Shown here in pieces: positions 36,274 through 45,856 of a stretch of 64,000 nucleotides of DNA; positions within the stretch are counted from its first letter, which is position 1, and every line of letters begins with the position of its first letter. The notes beneath the pieces were generated by a model that did no database searches, was not told the origin of the DNA, and worked only from the letters and a program-made list of their open reading frames with translations. The stretch lies in the NCBI RefSeq assembly GCF_900105805.1, contig NZ_LT629788.1:2046001-2110000 (forward strand), given 5' to 3'. A program made the position numbers and the translations under genes. This stretch comes from Pseudomonas moraviensis (GTDB lineage: Bacteria > Pseudomonadota > Gammaproteobacteria > Pseudomonadales > Pseudomonadaceae).

Positions 36274-37347
36274 ATGAACTCTTCAGTTTCCGCTCTGCCC
36301 CTGTCAACACTCGATTCTGCCAACGAAGCACTGACCCTGCGTCTGCCCAGCTCGTTGCAACTCAAACAGCAATTTCCGCTCAGCCATTCCCTGCATCAGC
36401 AGGTCAATGCCCACCGCCAGGCGGTGCGCGCCATCCTCAACGGCGAAGACCCGCGCCTGCTGGTGATCGTTGGCCCCTGCTCTATCCATGACCCGCAATC
36501 AGCAATCGAATACGCTGCCAGACTCGCTCGCCTGGCCCAGGATGTGAGCGAGGAAATGCTGCTGGTCATGCGCGCCTACGTTGAAAAGCCGCGTACGACG
36601 GTCGGCTGGAAAGGCCTGGCCTACGATCCGCATCTGGACGGCACTGACGACATGGCTACGGGCCTGACGCTGTCCCGCGAACTCATGCTGGAAATGATCC
36701 GTCTCGGTCTGCCGGTGGCCACCGAGCTGCTACAACCCATGGCCGCTAACTACTTCGATGACCTGCTCAGCTGGGTGGCCATTGGTGCCCGCACCACCGA
36801 ATCGCAGATTCACCGGGAAATGGCCAGCGGCCTGAACATGCCGGTGGGTTTCAAGAACGGCACCGACGGTGGCGCCGCCGTTGCTGTCGACGCCATGCGT
36901 TCGGCAGCCCATCCGCATCGGCACTTCGGCGTGGATAGCCAAGGGCATCCAGCGATCGTGCAGACCGCTGGCAACGCTGACACCCACATGGTGCTGCGCG
37001 GCGGCCATCAAGGGCCAAACTACGACGCGACCAGCGTGGCCAAGATCAGCGCCGAGCTCAGCCGACTGAAAATCCCGAGCCGCATCATGGTCGATTGCAG
37101 CCATGCCAACAGCGGCAAGGATCCACTGCGTCAGCCAGCAGTCTTCAACGACGTTCTTGAGCAGCGACTGCGTGGCGACCGCTCGCTGATCGGCATGATG
37201 CTGGAATCGCACCTCTTCGAAGGCTGCCAGCCGCTGAGCAATTCCCTGCGCTACGGCGTGTCGATCACCGATGGCTGCCTCGGCTTCGACGCAACGGAAC
37301 AATTGTTGACTGACGCGGCGCGACGCTTCGCGCAAACCCAACGTTGA
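36274..37347 (+). CDS. 3-deoxy-7-phosphoheptulonate (DAHP) synthase, class I
   Basis: A 357-aa enzyme that condenses phosphoenolpyruvate and erythrose 4-phosphate, the first step of the shikimate pathway. Signatures of the AroF/G/H family: VIVGPCSIHDP, YVEKPRTTVGWKGL, GARTTESQIHREMASG, and 'VDCSHANSGKD'. Start ATG 36274 has AGGAAG 8 nt upstream and matches family N-termini; the upstream ATG 36208 lacks a ribosome site. The attenuator with Phe/Tyr/Trp codons before it predicts induction when aromatic tRNAs are uncharged. Which amino acid feedback-inhibits it cannot be read from the sequence, so no paralogue symbol is given. Confidence 0.93.
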   Translation: MNSSVSALPLSTLDSANEALTLRLPSSLQLKQQFPLSHSLHQQVNAHRQAVRAILNGEDPRLLVIVGPCSIHDPQSAIEYAARLARLAQDVSEEMLLVMRAYVEKPRTTVGWKGLAYDPHLDGTDDMATGLTLSRELMLEMIRLGLPVATELLQPMAANYFDDLLSWVAIGARTTESQIHREMASGLNMPVGFKNGTDGGAAVAVDAMRSAAHPHRHFGVDSQGHPAIVQTAGNADTHMVLRGGHQGPNYDATSVAKISAELSRLKIPSRIMVDCSHANSGKDPLRQPAVFNDVLEQRLRGDRSLIGMMLESHLFEGCQPLSNSLRYGVSITDGCLGFDATEQLLTDAARRFAQTQR

Positions 37348-37354
37348 TCGCAAG

Positions 37355-37386
37355 CGCCCTCCCGCTTACGCAGAGCGTGGAGGGCT
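37355..37386 (+). terminator. terminator after the DAHP synthase gene
   Basis: GCCCTCC ... GGAGGGC inverted repeat just behind the stop codon. There is no long T run, so efficiency is uncertain. It lies between converging genes. Confidence 0.5.
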
Positions 37387-37398
37387 GCAGTTCGCAGG

Positions 37399-38478
37399 CT
37401 ATGCCACTACGTTGATCCGTCTCACCGCGGATTGCTGACTGACGTCATCCAGGCGTTCAACCGTGTAGCCAATTTCGACTGTAGTGCCGTGATGTTCGCG
37501 CCAGAAGCGGTGAGGGACGGTGAAACTCAGCGGTTGCCCGGCCATCTCCGGAGTGATTTCAAGGTCATCCCGGTGGCTGAAAAATTCGCCGTCAAGCTTG
37601 AGATAGACCAACTCATCCTCCTGCACTTGCGCGTCCTCAATGAGAATGGCAACCCCGTCTACCGAATCCTTCACTGACAACACGTCTTCAATCGCGCCGA
37701 CAACATCCGGCGCAACCAGTTGCGCACGCGCCGCAGGCCCGATGAAAACCGTGGCGGGCTCTGACGTTCGAATGGTTGCGCAGGGTTGTTCGACACGGTA
37801 ACCGACAACCACCTCGCCACCGCGATGGGCTTCGATGCAGCTGCCCGGCACCCAGAATGAAAGGCTTTGCCCAACCGCATAGGCCTCCACCTTCAATGCA
37901 TCGGTGAAAATCTCGGGCGAGGTATCTCCGTGCCAAGACAACATCACCCGGTCGCCCACGGACATTCGCGCGTAAGGTTGCAGCGTCACCAGCGTGCCTT
38001 CGGCAACGCGCAACGGCTCCAGCGCCCCGTTGACCGAGCCCTCTATCTGCGGCGCCAACAGCTGCGGACGGACATCCCCCACAGACAATTGCAAGCGAGC
38101 AGACTCCACGGGGCCGGGGACGCGCGGACTTTGCAGTGCCCAGTAGACCTGCAGCGAACCTCCGTCCAGCGCGGCCACATGCATGCCCTTGATGACGAAG
38201 ATGACGTCTTTGCCCACCTGGGCTTGGCTGATAAACCGGATCCTCTCGTATTGATAGGCAAAACCTTCGATATCCAGCCCCTCCCAGTACAGCACCAACT
38301 GATCGCCACAGGTCATGTTGGCGTAGGGCGCGATCCGTACGACGACCCTGGTTAGCGAAGGGTCGAGGACGCTGCCCTCCAGACCGTCGATCGTCGGCGC
38401 GAACAGCGGTTCGGCTGACACTTGAGCCGCGACCGGCTGATGCATGCGCCAGCAAAACTCGATTTCATGGTGATTCAT
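37399..38478 (-). CDS. repeat protein with three Ig-like/beta-sandwich modules
   Basis: A 359-aa protein made of about three ~110-residue repeats. Each starts near 'LFAPTIDGLEG', 'LLAPQIEGSVNG' or 'LVAPDVVGAIED', followed by a 'GDQLVLYWEG' / 'GDRVMLSWHG' / 'EDELVYLKLDG' strand and an 'R..VEQP'-like end. Such modules are common in Pseudomonas surface or toxin-associated proteins. There is no signal peptide or membrane anchor, so the location is unclear. Start ATG 38478 is chosen because GGAGTGGAGA precedes it; an upstream in-frame start at 38529 would add 17 residues without support. It has no obvious partner gene. Confidence 0.75.
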   Translation of the reverse strand: MNHHEIEFCWRMHQPVAAQVSAEPLFAPTIDGLEGSVLDPSLTRVVVRIAPYANMTCGDQLVLYWEGLDIEGFAYQYERIRFISQAQVGKDVIFVIKGMHVAALDGGSLQVYWALQSPRVPGPVESARLQLSVGDVRPQLLAPQIEGSVNGALEPLRVAEGTLVTLQPYARMSVGDRVMLSWHGDTSPEIFTDALKVEAYAVGQSLSFWVPGSCIEAHRGGEVVVGYRVEQPCATIRTSEPATVFIGPAARAQLVAPDVVGAIEDVLSVKDSVDGVAILIEDAQVQEDELVYLKLDGEFFSHRDDLEITPEMAGQPLSFTVPHRFWREHHGTTVEIGYTVERLDDVSQQSAVRRINVVA

Positions 38479-38751
38479 TTCGTCTCCACTCCATGGATAA
38501 CGTGCCGCCCTGGATGACGACACCGACACCTACATTGAGGACTTCTTTGACTGTCCTGGCTGTCAGCCGCATACGTCGCGAAGCCGGCGTAATCGCTACT
38601 CGCAAAGTAGGCAAGTGGGGGCTTGGGGCTCTTATGCCGACAAACGACCCAATGAACTTCCGATTCGGATTTCACAGGTATCCGAAATTTCGTACGCCCC
38701 CTATTCCATTTTCAAACGCAACGTGAAGCCTCTTCGTACTTCTTCAACGAG

Positions 38752-39681
38752 ATGAGTGTTTTAGAGTGGCCCGGTGATTTCCCGATGAACTTCTACGAAA
38801 AAGGTAAGAACATGCAACGGAATGCTACAACTCGTTATCCCATCCTGTTGGTCCACGGTCTGTTCGGGTTCGAGCGTATCGGTCATTTCGAGCTGTTCCA
38901 TGACGTCAAGTCCGCGCTGAAATCGGCCGGCTGCCGATTGTTTGTTCCACACCTTTCGGCGACTCACAACAACGAAATGAGGGGTGAGCAATTGCTGTCA
39001 CAGATTGCCTGTGTGCTGCGAGGCACAGGCGCGAAGAAAGTCAACCTGATCGGACACAGCCAAGGCGCACTCGCTGCACGCTACGCGGCGGCGCTTGCAC
39101 CAAACGTCGTCGCTTCAGTCACCTCCGTCAGTGGTCCGAACCATGGCTCGGAGCTCGCCGACTTCCTGCGCAATGCGCTGATCCCGGGCAAGCTGCCGGA
39201 GGCCGTCGCACAAAACGTGGCGACGCAGTTTGCTGATTTATTGTCGCTACTCAGCGGTAATGTGGCACTGCCGCAGAATGCATTGGCCGCGCTCAACGCA
39301 CTGACCACGGTCGGCGTCGGTCAATTCAATGACAGGTTTCCGCAGGGACTGCCGCAAACCTGGGGTGGCCACGGCCCCGGGCAGGTCAATGGGGTGCGCT
39401 ATTACTCGTGGAGCGGGGTTGTCCCCCAATCGACGCTGCCAGCGCTGGATCCGGTTCAGGACATATGCCGGCGGCTGTCGCAATACTTCACCACCGAACC
39501 CCAGCAGAACGACGGTTTCGTCGGACGCTTCAGTACCCATCTGGGGCAAGTGATCCGCTCTGATTATCCAATGGATCATCTGGCCAGCCTGCGGCGTACC
39601 ACTGGCGTAAACGGGCCATCACCCGATCCGATTGACCTGTATGTCGAACATGCACGGCGCCTGCGAGCGGCGGATCTCTGA
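38752..39681 (+). CDS. triacylglycerol lipase, bacterial lipase family I-like
   Basis: A 309-aa alpha/beta hydrolase. 'PILLVHGLFGFERIGHFELF' holds the oxyanion region, GHSQG the nucleophile Ser, NDGFVGRFSTHLG the catalytic Asp, and 'DYPMDHLA' the His, all as in Pseudomonas true lipases of subfamilies I.1/I.2. A secretion signal is absent and no lipase foldase gene (lif) is adjacent, unlike classical secreted family members. Internal ATGs at 38785 and 38812 are possible starts; 38812 is behind AAAGGTAAG and may be the true one. Substrate chain length is not predictable. Confidence 0.85.
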   Translation: MSVLEWPGDFPMNFYEKGKNMQRNATTRYPILLVHGLFGFERIGHFELFHDVKSALKSAGCRLFVPHLSATHNNEMRGEQLLSQIACVLRGTGAKKVNLIGHSQGALAARYAAALAPNVVASVTSVSGPNHGSELADFLRNALIPGKLPEAVAQNVATQFADLLSLLSGNVALPQNALAALNALTTVGVGQFNDRFPQGLPQTWGGHGPGQVNGVRYYSWSGVVPQSTLPALDPVQDICRRLSQYFTTEPQQNDGFVGRFSTHLGQVIRSDYPMDHLASLRRTTGVNGPSPDPIDLYVEHARRLRAADL

Positions 39682-39776
39682 ATCGGTTCTGCCATCGAGA
39701 ATGGAACTTTGCCGAGAATTCGCCCACTGATTCCGGTAGGCTCCACCTTTTATTGAAACAGTTCGGAGAATTCCCC

Positions 39777-40058
39777 ATGGCTAAAGCCACTGCCCGCCAC
39801 ATCCTGGTTTCCAGCGAAGACAAGTGCAACGAACTCAAGGCTCAGATCGAAGCCGGCGCTGATTTCGCCGAAGTCGCCAAGACCAACTCCACCTGCCCGT
39901 CCAGCCGCCAGGGCGGTGATCTGGGTTCTTTCGGTCCTGGCCAGATGGTCAAGGAATTCGACACCGTGGTGTTCAGCGCGCCAATCAATGTCGTGCAAGG
40001 CCCGGTGAAGACCCAGTTCGGTTACCACCTGCTGGAAGTCACCAGCCGTCAGGACTGA
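39777..40058 (+). CDS. ppiC: parvulin-type peptidyl-prolyl cis-trans isomerase (PpiC)
   Basis: A 93-aa single-domain cytoplasmic parvulin. It begins MAKATARHILVSSEDKC and has 'TCPSSRQGGDLGSFGPGQM' and 'VKTQFGYHLLEVT', the conserved rotamase core. Start ATG 39777 follows CGGAGAA; the in-frame start at 39753 would add 8 residues inside the leader. Length equals E. coli PpiC. A second small parvulin is encoded at 59470. Monocistronic with its own terminator. Confidence 0.92.
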   Translation: MAKATARHILVSSEDKCNELKAQIEAGADFAEVAKTNSTCPSSRQGGDLGSFGPGQMVKEFDTVVFSAPINVVQGPVKTQFGYHLLEVTSRQD

Positions 40059-40077
40059 TTCGTCGTCCGATTGCGAT

Positions 40078-40103
40078 AACGGCCCGCCTTCTGGTGGGCC
40101 GTT
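40078..40103 (+). terminator. terminator of ppiC
   Basis: AACGGCCCGCC-TTCT-GGTGGGCCGTT hairpin followed by GTGTTT, 20 bp after the ppiC stop. Confidence 0.8.
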
Positions 40104-40188
40104 GTGTTTCAGTTACATATACGGCTGGCGAGTGACGCGCGGCTCGCGTACAACTTGCGCTTATCGATTTTCCGTTCCAAGGCTGACG

Positions 40189-42057
40189 ATGCGACTGGTT
40201 TTTCCCACACTGCTGTTCACCGCCCTCGCCCTGCTCACGGGTGCCGCCGGTGTCAACGCTGCGCCGCAACACGCGTTGACCGTTTACGGTGAACCGGCCA
40301 AATACCCCGACGGCTTCAGCCATTTCGACTACACCAATCCGCAAGCGCCGAAGGGCGGGACGATGCGTCGCTCGGCGATCGAAATCGGTCACTTCGACCA
40401 TTTGCTGCCTTATATAGACAAAGGCATCGGTGTCACACAGATCGACGGGCTCCTTTATTCTCCATTGGCGCAACGCTCGCTCGATGAGCCTTACACCGTC
40501 TATGGTCTGGTCGCGGAGAAAATGGAGCGTTCGGACGACGGGCTGTCGCTGCGTTTCTTCATCAATCCCAAGGCGCGCTTTGCCGATGGCAAACAGATCA
40601 CCGCCGAAGACGTTCGCTATACCTACAACCTGCTGATGACCCAGGGCAGCCTGCGTTATCGCACCCAGTTCGCCGACGTCAAGGACGTCGAAATCGAAGC
40701 GCCGCTGACCGTGCGCTTCGACTTCAAAAGCAACGAAAACCGCACCCTGCCGCTGGATATCGCGACCCTGCCGGTGTTCCCCGAACATTGGTGGAAGAGT
40801 CGCGATTTCGCTGGCGGCGGTGGCTATGAACCGCCACTGGGCAGCGGGCCGTACCGGGTCGGCAAAGTCGATTCCGGGCGCAGCATTACCTTCGAACGCA
40901 ATGGCGACTGGTGGGGCAAGGACCTGCCGGTGAGTCGCGGCCTGTACAACTTCGACCATTTCAGCATCGAGTACTTCGGCGATACCGACGTCGCCCGCCA
41001 GGTGTTGCGTGGCGGCGCCTATGACTACAACCGCGAATTTTCCGCGACCGGCTACTCGATCGGCTACGACAGCCCAGCTCTTAGCGATGGCCGTTTGCAG
41101 AAAGCCCACCTCGCCACCGAAGCGCCGCAGTCGGCTCAGGGCTTCGTGTTCAATCTGCAAAAACCGATGTTCCAGGACCGTCGTGTGCGCCAGGCACTGG
41201 CGATGCTCTGGGATTTCGAATGGAGCAACCGGCAGATGATGCGCAACGTCTATATCCGCCAGCAGAGCTACTTTTCCAATACCGATCTCGCCGCCCGGCA
41301 GTTGCCCGATGCGCAGGAATTGAAAATCCTTGAACCGCTGCGCGGCCAGGTACCTGAGGAAGTTTTCAGCAAAGTCTTCGAAGCACCGAAGACCGATGGC
41401 AGCGGCATCATCCGCGACAAGCAACTGCAAGCGCTCGATCTGCTCGAACAGGCCGGCTGGAAACCGGACGGCGACCAACTGGTGAACAGCGCCGGCGAGC
41501 CGTTGAGTTTCACCTTTCTGGTCAGCCAGAACGGAATGGATCGCCTGCTGCTGCCCTACAAGCGCACCCTGAAACAGATCGGCATCGAACTCAATATCCG
41601 CCGCATCGATGCCTCGCAGTACGTCAACCGCCTGATGAGCCGCGACTACGACATGATCGTTACCGGCTATCCCGTCACCACCTCCCCCGGCGGCGAGCTG
41701 CTCAACTATTTCGGTTCGGCGGCAGCCAACGATCCGGGCGCGAACAATTACATGGTGCTGAAAAACCCGGCGGTTGACACCTTGATCAACGGCCTGATCC
41801 GCGCCTCGACCCAATCGGACATGCTGCATTACGCCCATGCTTTGGACCGGGTGCTGCAATGGAATTACTACTGGATTCCCAACTATTACCCGCCAGGCAC
41901 CTCGACCGTCTGGTGGAACCGCTTCGGCATTCCGACAGTGCAGGCCAGCAATGACGAAGCCATCGAGAGCTGGTGGGAAATCAGTCGGACACCGCTGACC
42001 AATCAACAAATGACCGCTGAGAAAATCAGTCGCAGCAGACCCGGAGGGCCGCACTGA
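40189..42057 (+). CDS. yejA: ABC transporter substrate-binding protein YejA
   Basis: A 622-aa periplasmic oligopeptide-binding protein (SBP family 5). Start ATG 40189 gives a clean Sec signal peptide (MRLVFPTLLFTALALLTG, cleavage after VNAA). 'ALTVYGEPAKYPDGFSHFDY' and 'GGTMRRSAIE' match YejA N-termini. The stop overlaps the yejB start (TGATG), so the yejABEF genes form one operon. Family knowledge: this importer takes up peptides and, in enterobacteria, microcin C. There is no sign of truncation. Confidence 0.92.
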   Translation: MRLVFPTLLFTALALLTGAAGVNAAPQHALTVYGEPAKYPDGFSHFDYTNPQAPKGGTMRRSAIEIGHFDHLLPYIDKGIGVTQIDGLLYSPLAQRSLDEPYTVYGLVAEKMERSDDGLSLRFFINPKARFADGKQITAEDVRYTYNLLMTQGSLRYRTQFADVKDVEIEAPLTVRFDFKSNENRTLPLDIATLPVFPEHWWKSRDFAGGGGYEPPLGSGPYRVGKVDSGRSITFERNGDWWGKDLPVSRGLYNFDHFSIEYFGDTDVARQVLRGGAYDYNREFSATGYSIGYDSPALSDGRLQKAHLATEAPQSAQGFVFNLQKPMFQDRRVRQALAMLWDFEWSNRQMMRNVYIRQQSYFSNTDLAARQLPDAQELKILEPLRGQVPEEVFSKVFEAPKTDGSGIIRDKQLQALDLLEQAGWKPDGDQLVNSAGEPLSFTFLVSQNGMDRLLLPYKRTLKQIGIELNIRRIDASQYVNRLMSRDYDMIVTGYPVTTSPGGELLNYFGSAAANDPGANNYMVLKNPAVDTLINGLIRASTQSDMLHYAHALDRVLQWNYYWIPNYYPPGTSTVWWNRFGIPTVQASNDEAIESWWEISRTPLTNQQMTAEKISRSRPGGPH

Positions 42058-43118
42058 TGTGGGGTTACATACTGCGGCGCCTGCTGCTGATCATTCCGAC
42101 GCTGGTGATCATCCTGCTGGTCAATTTCGTGATCATTCAGGCCGCGCCCGGCGGACCGGTGGAACAAGCCATCGCCCATCTGCAAGGCATCGGCGGTGCC
42201 AGTGCCGGCGGCGGAGCCAGCGAGACATCGAGCAACGCTTCGCGCGCCAGCCGTGGCCTGGATCCGCAACTGATCAAGGACATCGAAAAACAGTACGGCT
42301 TCGACAAGCCTGCCCACGAACGCCTGTGGCTGATGCTGAAAAACTATGCGCAGCTCGATTTCGGCAAGAGCTTCTTTCGCGGCGCAACAGTCACCGACCT
42401 GATTCTGGAAAAGATGCCGGTGACCATTTCGCTCGGGCTGTGGGCGACCCTGATCACCTATCTCGTGTCGATCCCGCTGGGCATCCGCAAGGCCGTGCAC
42501 CACGGCAGCCATTTCGATATCTGGAGCAGCACAGCGATCATCATTGGCTATGCGATGCCGGCGTTTCTGTTCGCGATGTTCCTGATCGTGGTATTTGCCG
42601 GCGGCACTTCGCTGAACTGGTTTCCGGTGCGCGGACTGGTTTCGGACAACTTCGAATCGCTGTCGACGCTGGGCAAGATCGCCGATTACTTCTGGCATCT
42701 GGTGTTGCCGGTCACCGCGCTGGTGATCGGCGGGTTCGCCACCCTGACCATCCTGACGAAAAACTCGTTCCTCAATGAGATCACCCGGCAGTACGTGGTC
42801 ACCGCCCGGGCCAAGGGCTTGAGCGAACGCCGTGTGCTGTACGGACATGTGTTCCGCAACGCCATGCTGCTGGTGGTGTCCGGGATTCCTCAGGCGTTCA
42901 TCAGCGTATTCTTCGCCGGCTCCCTGCTGATCGAAGTGATCTTCTCCCTCGACGGCCTTGGGCGCATGAGCTACGAAGCGGCGGTTTCACGGGACTATCC
43001 GGTGGTGTTCGGCTCGCTATTCATCTTCACCCTGTTCGGTCTGCTGATAAAACTGCTCGGCGACCTGTGCTACACCCTGGTCGACCCGCGTATCGACTTC
43101 GCCGCGAGGAACGCCTGA
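42057..43118 (+). CDS. yejB: ABC transporter permease YejB
   Basis: A 353-aa inner-membrane permease (DppB/OppB type). It begins MWGYILRRLLLIIPTLVIILL, has about six hydrophobic segments, and carries the permease coupling motif around 'EITRQYVVTARAKGLSERRVLYGHVFRNA'. A Ser/Gly-rich insert (GGASAGGGASETSSNASRA) follows the first segment, as in other Pseudomonas YejB. It overlaps yejA and yejE by TGATG junctions. Confidence 0.93.
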   Translation: MWGYILRRLLLIIPTLVIILLVNFVIIQAAPGGPVEQAIAHLQGIGGASAGGGASETSSNASRASRGLDPQLIKDIEKQYGFDKPAHERLWLMLKNYAQLDFGKSFFRGATVTDLILEKMPVTISLGLWATLITYLVSIPLGIRKAVHHGSHFDIWSSTAIIIGYAMPAFLFAMFLIVVFAGGTSLNWFPVRGLVSDNFESLSTLGKIADYFWHLVLPVTALVIGGFATLTILTKNSFLNEITRQYVVTARAKGLSERRVLYGHVFRNAMLLVVSGIPQAFISVFFAGSLLIEVIFSLDGLGRMSYEAAVSRDYPVVFGSLFIFTLFGLLIKLLGDLCYTLVDPRIDFAARNA

Positions 43119-44140
43119 TGCTCACGCTCTCGCCTTTGGGGCGCCGCCGTTTCGAACGTTTCAAGAAAAACCGTCGCGGCTGGTGGTCGCTGTGGTTGTT
43201 CATCGGCCTGTTCATGCTGACGCTGGGCGGCGAATTGATCGCCAACGACAAGCCGCTGATGGTCAGTTATCAGGGACAGTGGTACTTCCCGGTGCTCAAG
43301 CGCCACACCGAGCAGGAATTCGGCGGGCAACTGCCCTTCCAGGCTGATTATCGCAGCGAGTACGTGCAGAACCTGATCCGCAAGGAGGGCGGCTGGTTAT
43401 TGTTCCCGCCGATTCCGTTCAGCGACGACACGCCCAACTACGACTTGAACAAACCGGCGCCGAGCCCACCAACGTCGGTCAACTGGCTGGGCACCGATGA
43501 TCAGGCCCGCGATGTGCTGGCGCGGGTCATTTTTGGCGCTCGGGTGTCGATCCTGTTTGCGTTGATGCTGACCTTCGTCAGTGCGCTGATCGGCATCGCT
43601 GCCGGCGCGTTGCAGGGCTATTACGGTGGCTGGGTCGATCTGCTCGGGCAGCGCGTACTGGAAGTCTGGTCGGGACTGCCGGTGCTGTATCTGCTGATCA
43701 TTCTTTCCGGTTTCGTCGAGCCGAATTTCTGGTGGCTGCTGGGGATCATGGCGCTGTTTTCCTGGCTGGCCCTGGTGGACGTGGTGCGCGCCGAGTTCCT
43801 GCGCGGGCGCAATCTGGAATACGTCAAAGCCGCGCGCGCCCTGGGTCTGACTGACCGCAAGGTGATCTTCCGGCACATCCTGCCCAACGCGATGAACGCC
43901 ACGCTGAGCTACCTGCCGTTCATTCTGACCGGGGCCATCTCGACGCTGACCGCGCTGGATTTCCTCGGCTTCGGCATGCCGGCCGGCAGTGCTTCGCTGG
44001 GCGAGCTGATCGGTCAGGGCAAGCAGAACCTGCAAGCGCCATGGCTTGGCTTGACCGCGTTCTTCACCCTGGCGCTGATCCTTTCATTACTGGTATTCAT
44101 CGGCGAAGCGTTGCGTGACGCTTTTGACCCTCGATCCTGA
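43118..44140 (+). CDS. yejE: ABC transporter permease YejE
   Basis: A 340-aa inner-membrane permease (DppC/OppC type). I chose ATG 43118, which overlaps the yejB stop, because MLTLSPLGRRRFERFKKNRR is the usual start; an upstream in-frame start at 43067 lies within yejB. The coupling motif 'VKAARALGLTDRKVIFRHILPNA' is present, with six hydrophobic segments. A ~90-residue periplasmic stretch after the first helix is typical of YejE. Confidence 0.93.
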   Translation: MLTLSPLGRRRFERFKKNRRGWWSLWLFIGLFMLTLGGELIANDKPLMVSYQGQWYFPVLKRHTEQEFGGQLPFQADYRSEYVQNLIRKEGGWLLFPPIPFSDDTPNYDLNKPAPSPPTSVNWLGTDDQARDVLARVIFGARVSILFALMLTFVSALIGIAAGALQGYYGGWVDLLGQRVLEVWSGLPVLYLLIILSGFVEPNFWWLLGIMALFSWLALVDVVRAEFLRGRNLEYVKAARALGLTDRKVIFRHILPNAMNATLSYLPFILTGAISTLTALDFLGFGMPAGSASLGELIGQGKQNLQAPWLGLTAFFTLALILSLLVFIGEALRDAFDPRS

Positions 44141-44149
44141 AGCGTGACC

Positions 44150-45724
44150 ATGACTGACAACCTGATTGAAATCCGCAACCTCAATGTCGCCTTCCATGGC
44201 CAGACGGTGGTGCGTGACCTGTGCCTGGATATCCGCCCCGGTGAATGCCTGGCACTCGTCGGCGAATCGGGTTCGGGGAAATCGGTGACGGCGCATTCGA
44301 TCCTGCAACTGCTGCCCGACACTGAGGCGCAATCCCGTGGCAGCATCCGCTATCGAGGGCAGGAGCTGCTGGGCGCCGATCCGAAAGTCTTGCGAGAACT
44401 GCGCGGCAATCGCATCGCCATGATCTTTCAGGAGCCGATGACCTCGCTCAATCCCTTGCACACCATCGAAAAGCAGATCGGCGAAACCCTGCTGCTGCAC
44501 CGTGGCCTGGGCGGCAAGCAAGCGCAGCAGCGCATTCTCGAACTGCTCGGACTGGTCGGCATCCAGAAGCCCCGGGAACGGCTGAAGGCCTATCCGCATC
44601 AACTCTCTGGCGGGCAACGGCAGAGGGTGATGATCGCCATGGCGCTAGCCTGCGAACCGGAGTTGTTGATTGCTGACGAACCGACCACGGCACTGGACGT
44701 CACCGTGCAGCGCAAGATTCTCTTGCTGCTCAAATCCCTGCAACAGCGCTTGGGCATGTCGCTGCTGCTGATCAGCCACGATCTCAATCTGGTACGCAGC
44801 ATTGCTCAGCGCGTCTGTGTGATGAAGGCCGGCGAGATTGTCGAGCAGGCGCCCTGCGAAACCCTGTTCACCGAGCCGAAACACCCTTACAGCTGCGTGC
44901 TGTTGAACGCGGAGCCCGAAGGTGAAGCCCTGCCCCGTGACGAGCGTGAAAACGTGCTGGAAGTGGCAGACCTGCGCGTCGATTTTCAGGTCGCTGGCGG
45001 ACTGTTCCAGCGCAAGCAATATTTGCGCGCAGTTGACGGCATCAGTTTGAATATTCAGCGCGGTAAGACCCTGGGCATCGTTGGCGAATCTGGTTCGGGC
45101 AAGTCGACGCTGGGTCAGGCGATCCTGCGTTTGCTCGACTCCGAGGGCAGCATTCGCTTTCAGGGCGCAGCGCTCGACGGCCTCAATCAAAAGCAACTGC
45201 GACCGTGGCGGCGGCAAATGCAGGTGGTGTTTCAGGACCCGTTTGGCAGCCTCAGCCCGCGCATGTCGGTGGCGCAGATCATCAGCGAAGGTCTGGAAGT
45301 GCATTGTGAGTCGACGGCTAACGAATGCGACGAGCAAGTGATTCGCGTGCTCAGGGAAGTCGGCCTCGACCCGGAAAGCCGCCATCGCTACCCGCATGAA
45401 TTCTCCGGCGGCCAGCGTCAGCGCATCGCCATCGCGCGGGCGCTGGTGCTGAAACCGGCGCTGATCCTGCTCGATGAACCGACCTCCGCACTCGATCGCA
45501 CGGTGCAGAAACAAGTGGTCGCCCTGCTCCGTGACCTGCAGGAAAAACACGGTTTGACTTATCTGTTCATCAGCCACGATCTGGCGGTGGTGCGCGCCCT
45601 CGCCCATGACATGATCGTGATCAAGGACGGCCAAGTCGTCGAGCGGGGTGCCAGTCACAACGTGTTCGATAACCCGCAGCATCCGTACACCAAAGAGCTG
45701 TTGGCGGCGGCGCATCCGGGGTAG
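44150..45724 (+). CDS. yejF: ABC transporter ATP-binding protein YejF (two ATPase domains)
   Basis: A 524-aa protein with two full ABC cassettes. The first has Walker A GESGSGKS, signature LSGGQRQRV and Walker B LLIADEP. The second has GESGSGKST, FSGGQRQRIAIARAL and LILLDEP. This fused layout is typical of YejF and powers import of peptides by YejABE. GTG 44144 is an alternative start two codons upstream. The operon ends here; a REP palindrome follows. Confidence 0.93.
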   Translation: MTDNLIEIRNLNVAFHGQTVVRDLCLDIRPGECLALVGESGSGKSVTAHSILQLLPDTEAQSRGSIRYRGQELLGADPKVLRELRGNRIAMIFQEPMTSLNPLHTIEKQIGETLLLHRGLGGKQAQQRILELLGLVGIQKPRERLKAYPHQLSGGQRQRVMIAMALACEPELLIADEPTTALDVTVQRKILLLLKSLQQRLGMSLLLISHDLNLVRSIAQRVCVMKAGEIVEQAPCETLFTEPKHPYSCVLLNAEPEGEALPRDERENVLEVADLRVDFQVAGGLFQRKQYLRAVDGISLNIQRGKTLGIVGESGSGKSTLGQAILRLLDSEGSIRFQGAALDGLNQKQLRPWRRQMQVVFQDPFGSLSPRMSVAQIISEGLEVHCESTANECDEQVIRVLREVGLDPESRHRYPHEFSGGQRQRIAIARALVLKPALILLDEPTSALDRTVQKQVVALLRDLQEKHGLTYLFISHDLAVVRALAHDMIVIKDGQVVERGASHNVFDNPQHPYTKELLAAAHPG

Positions 45725-45755
45725 GTTTTTTCTGTTAATCCGCGGCGCGGCATTC

Positions 45756-45816
45756 GCGAGCAGGCTCACTCCTACAATTGGAATGCGTTCCCCCTGTAGG
45801 AGTGAGCCTGCTCGCG
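45756..45816. repeat. Pseudomonas intergenic palindrome (REP-like)
   Basis: CGCGAGCAGGCTCACTCCTAC and its inverse flank a short spacer. The same unit recurs at 49731-49823 and 60828-60893. It sits behind yejF. Confidence 0.85.
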
Positions 45817-45856
45817 ATGAAGCCTCAACAGGCGAAATATTTTCAGGACCTTGCAG

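Noticed and set aside
40039..42054. 671-codon minus-strand frame
   Set aside because: Antisense shadow of yejA; no recognisable protein and no ribosome site.
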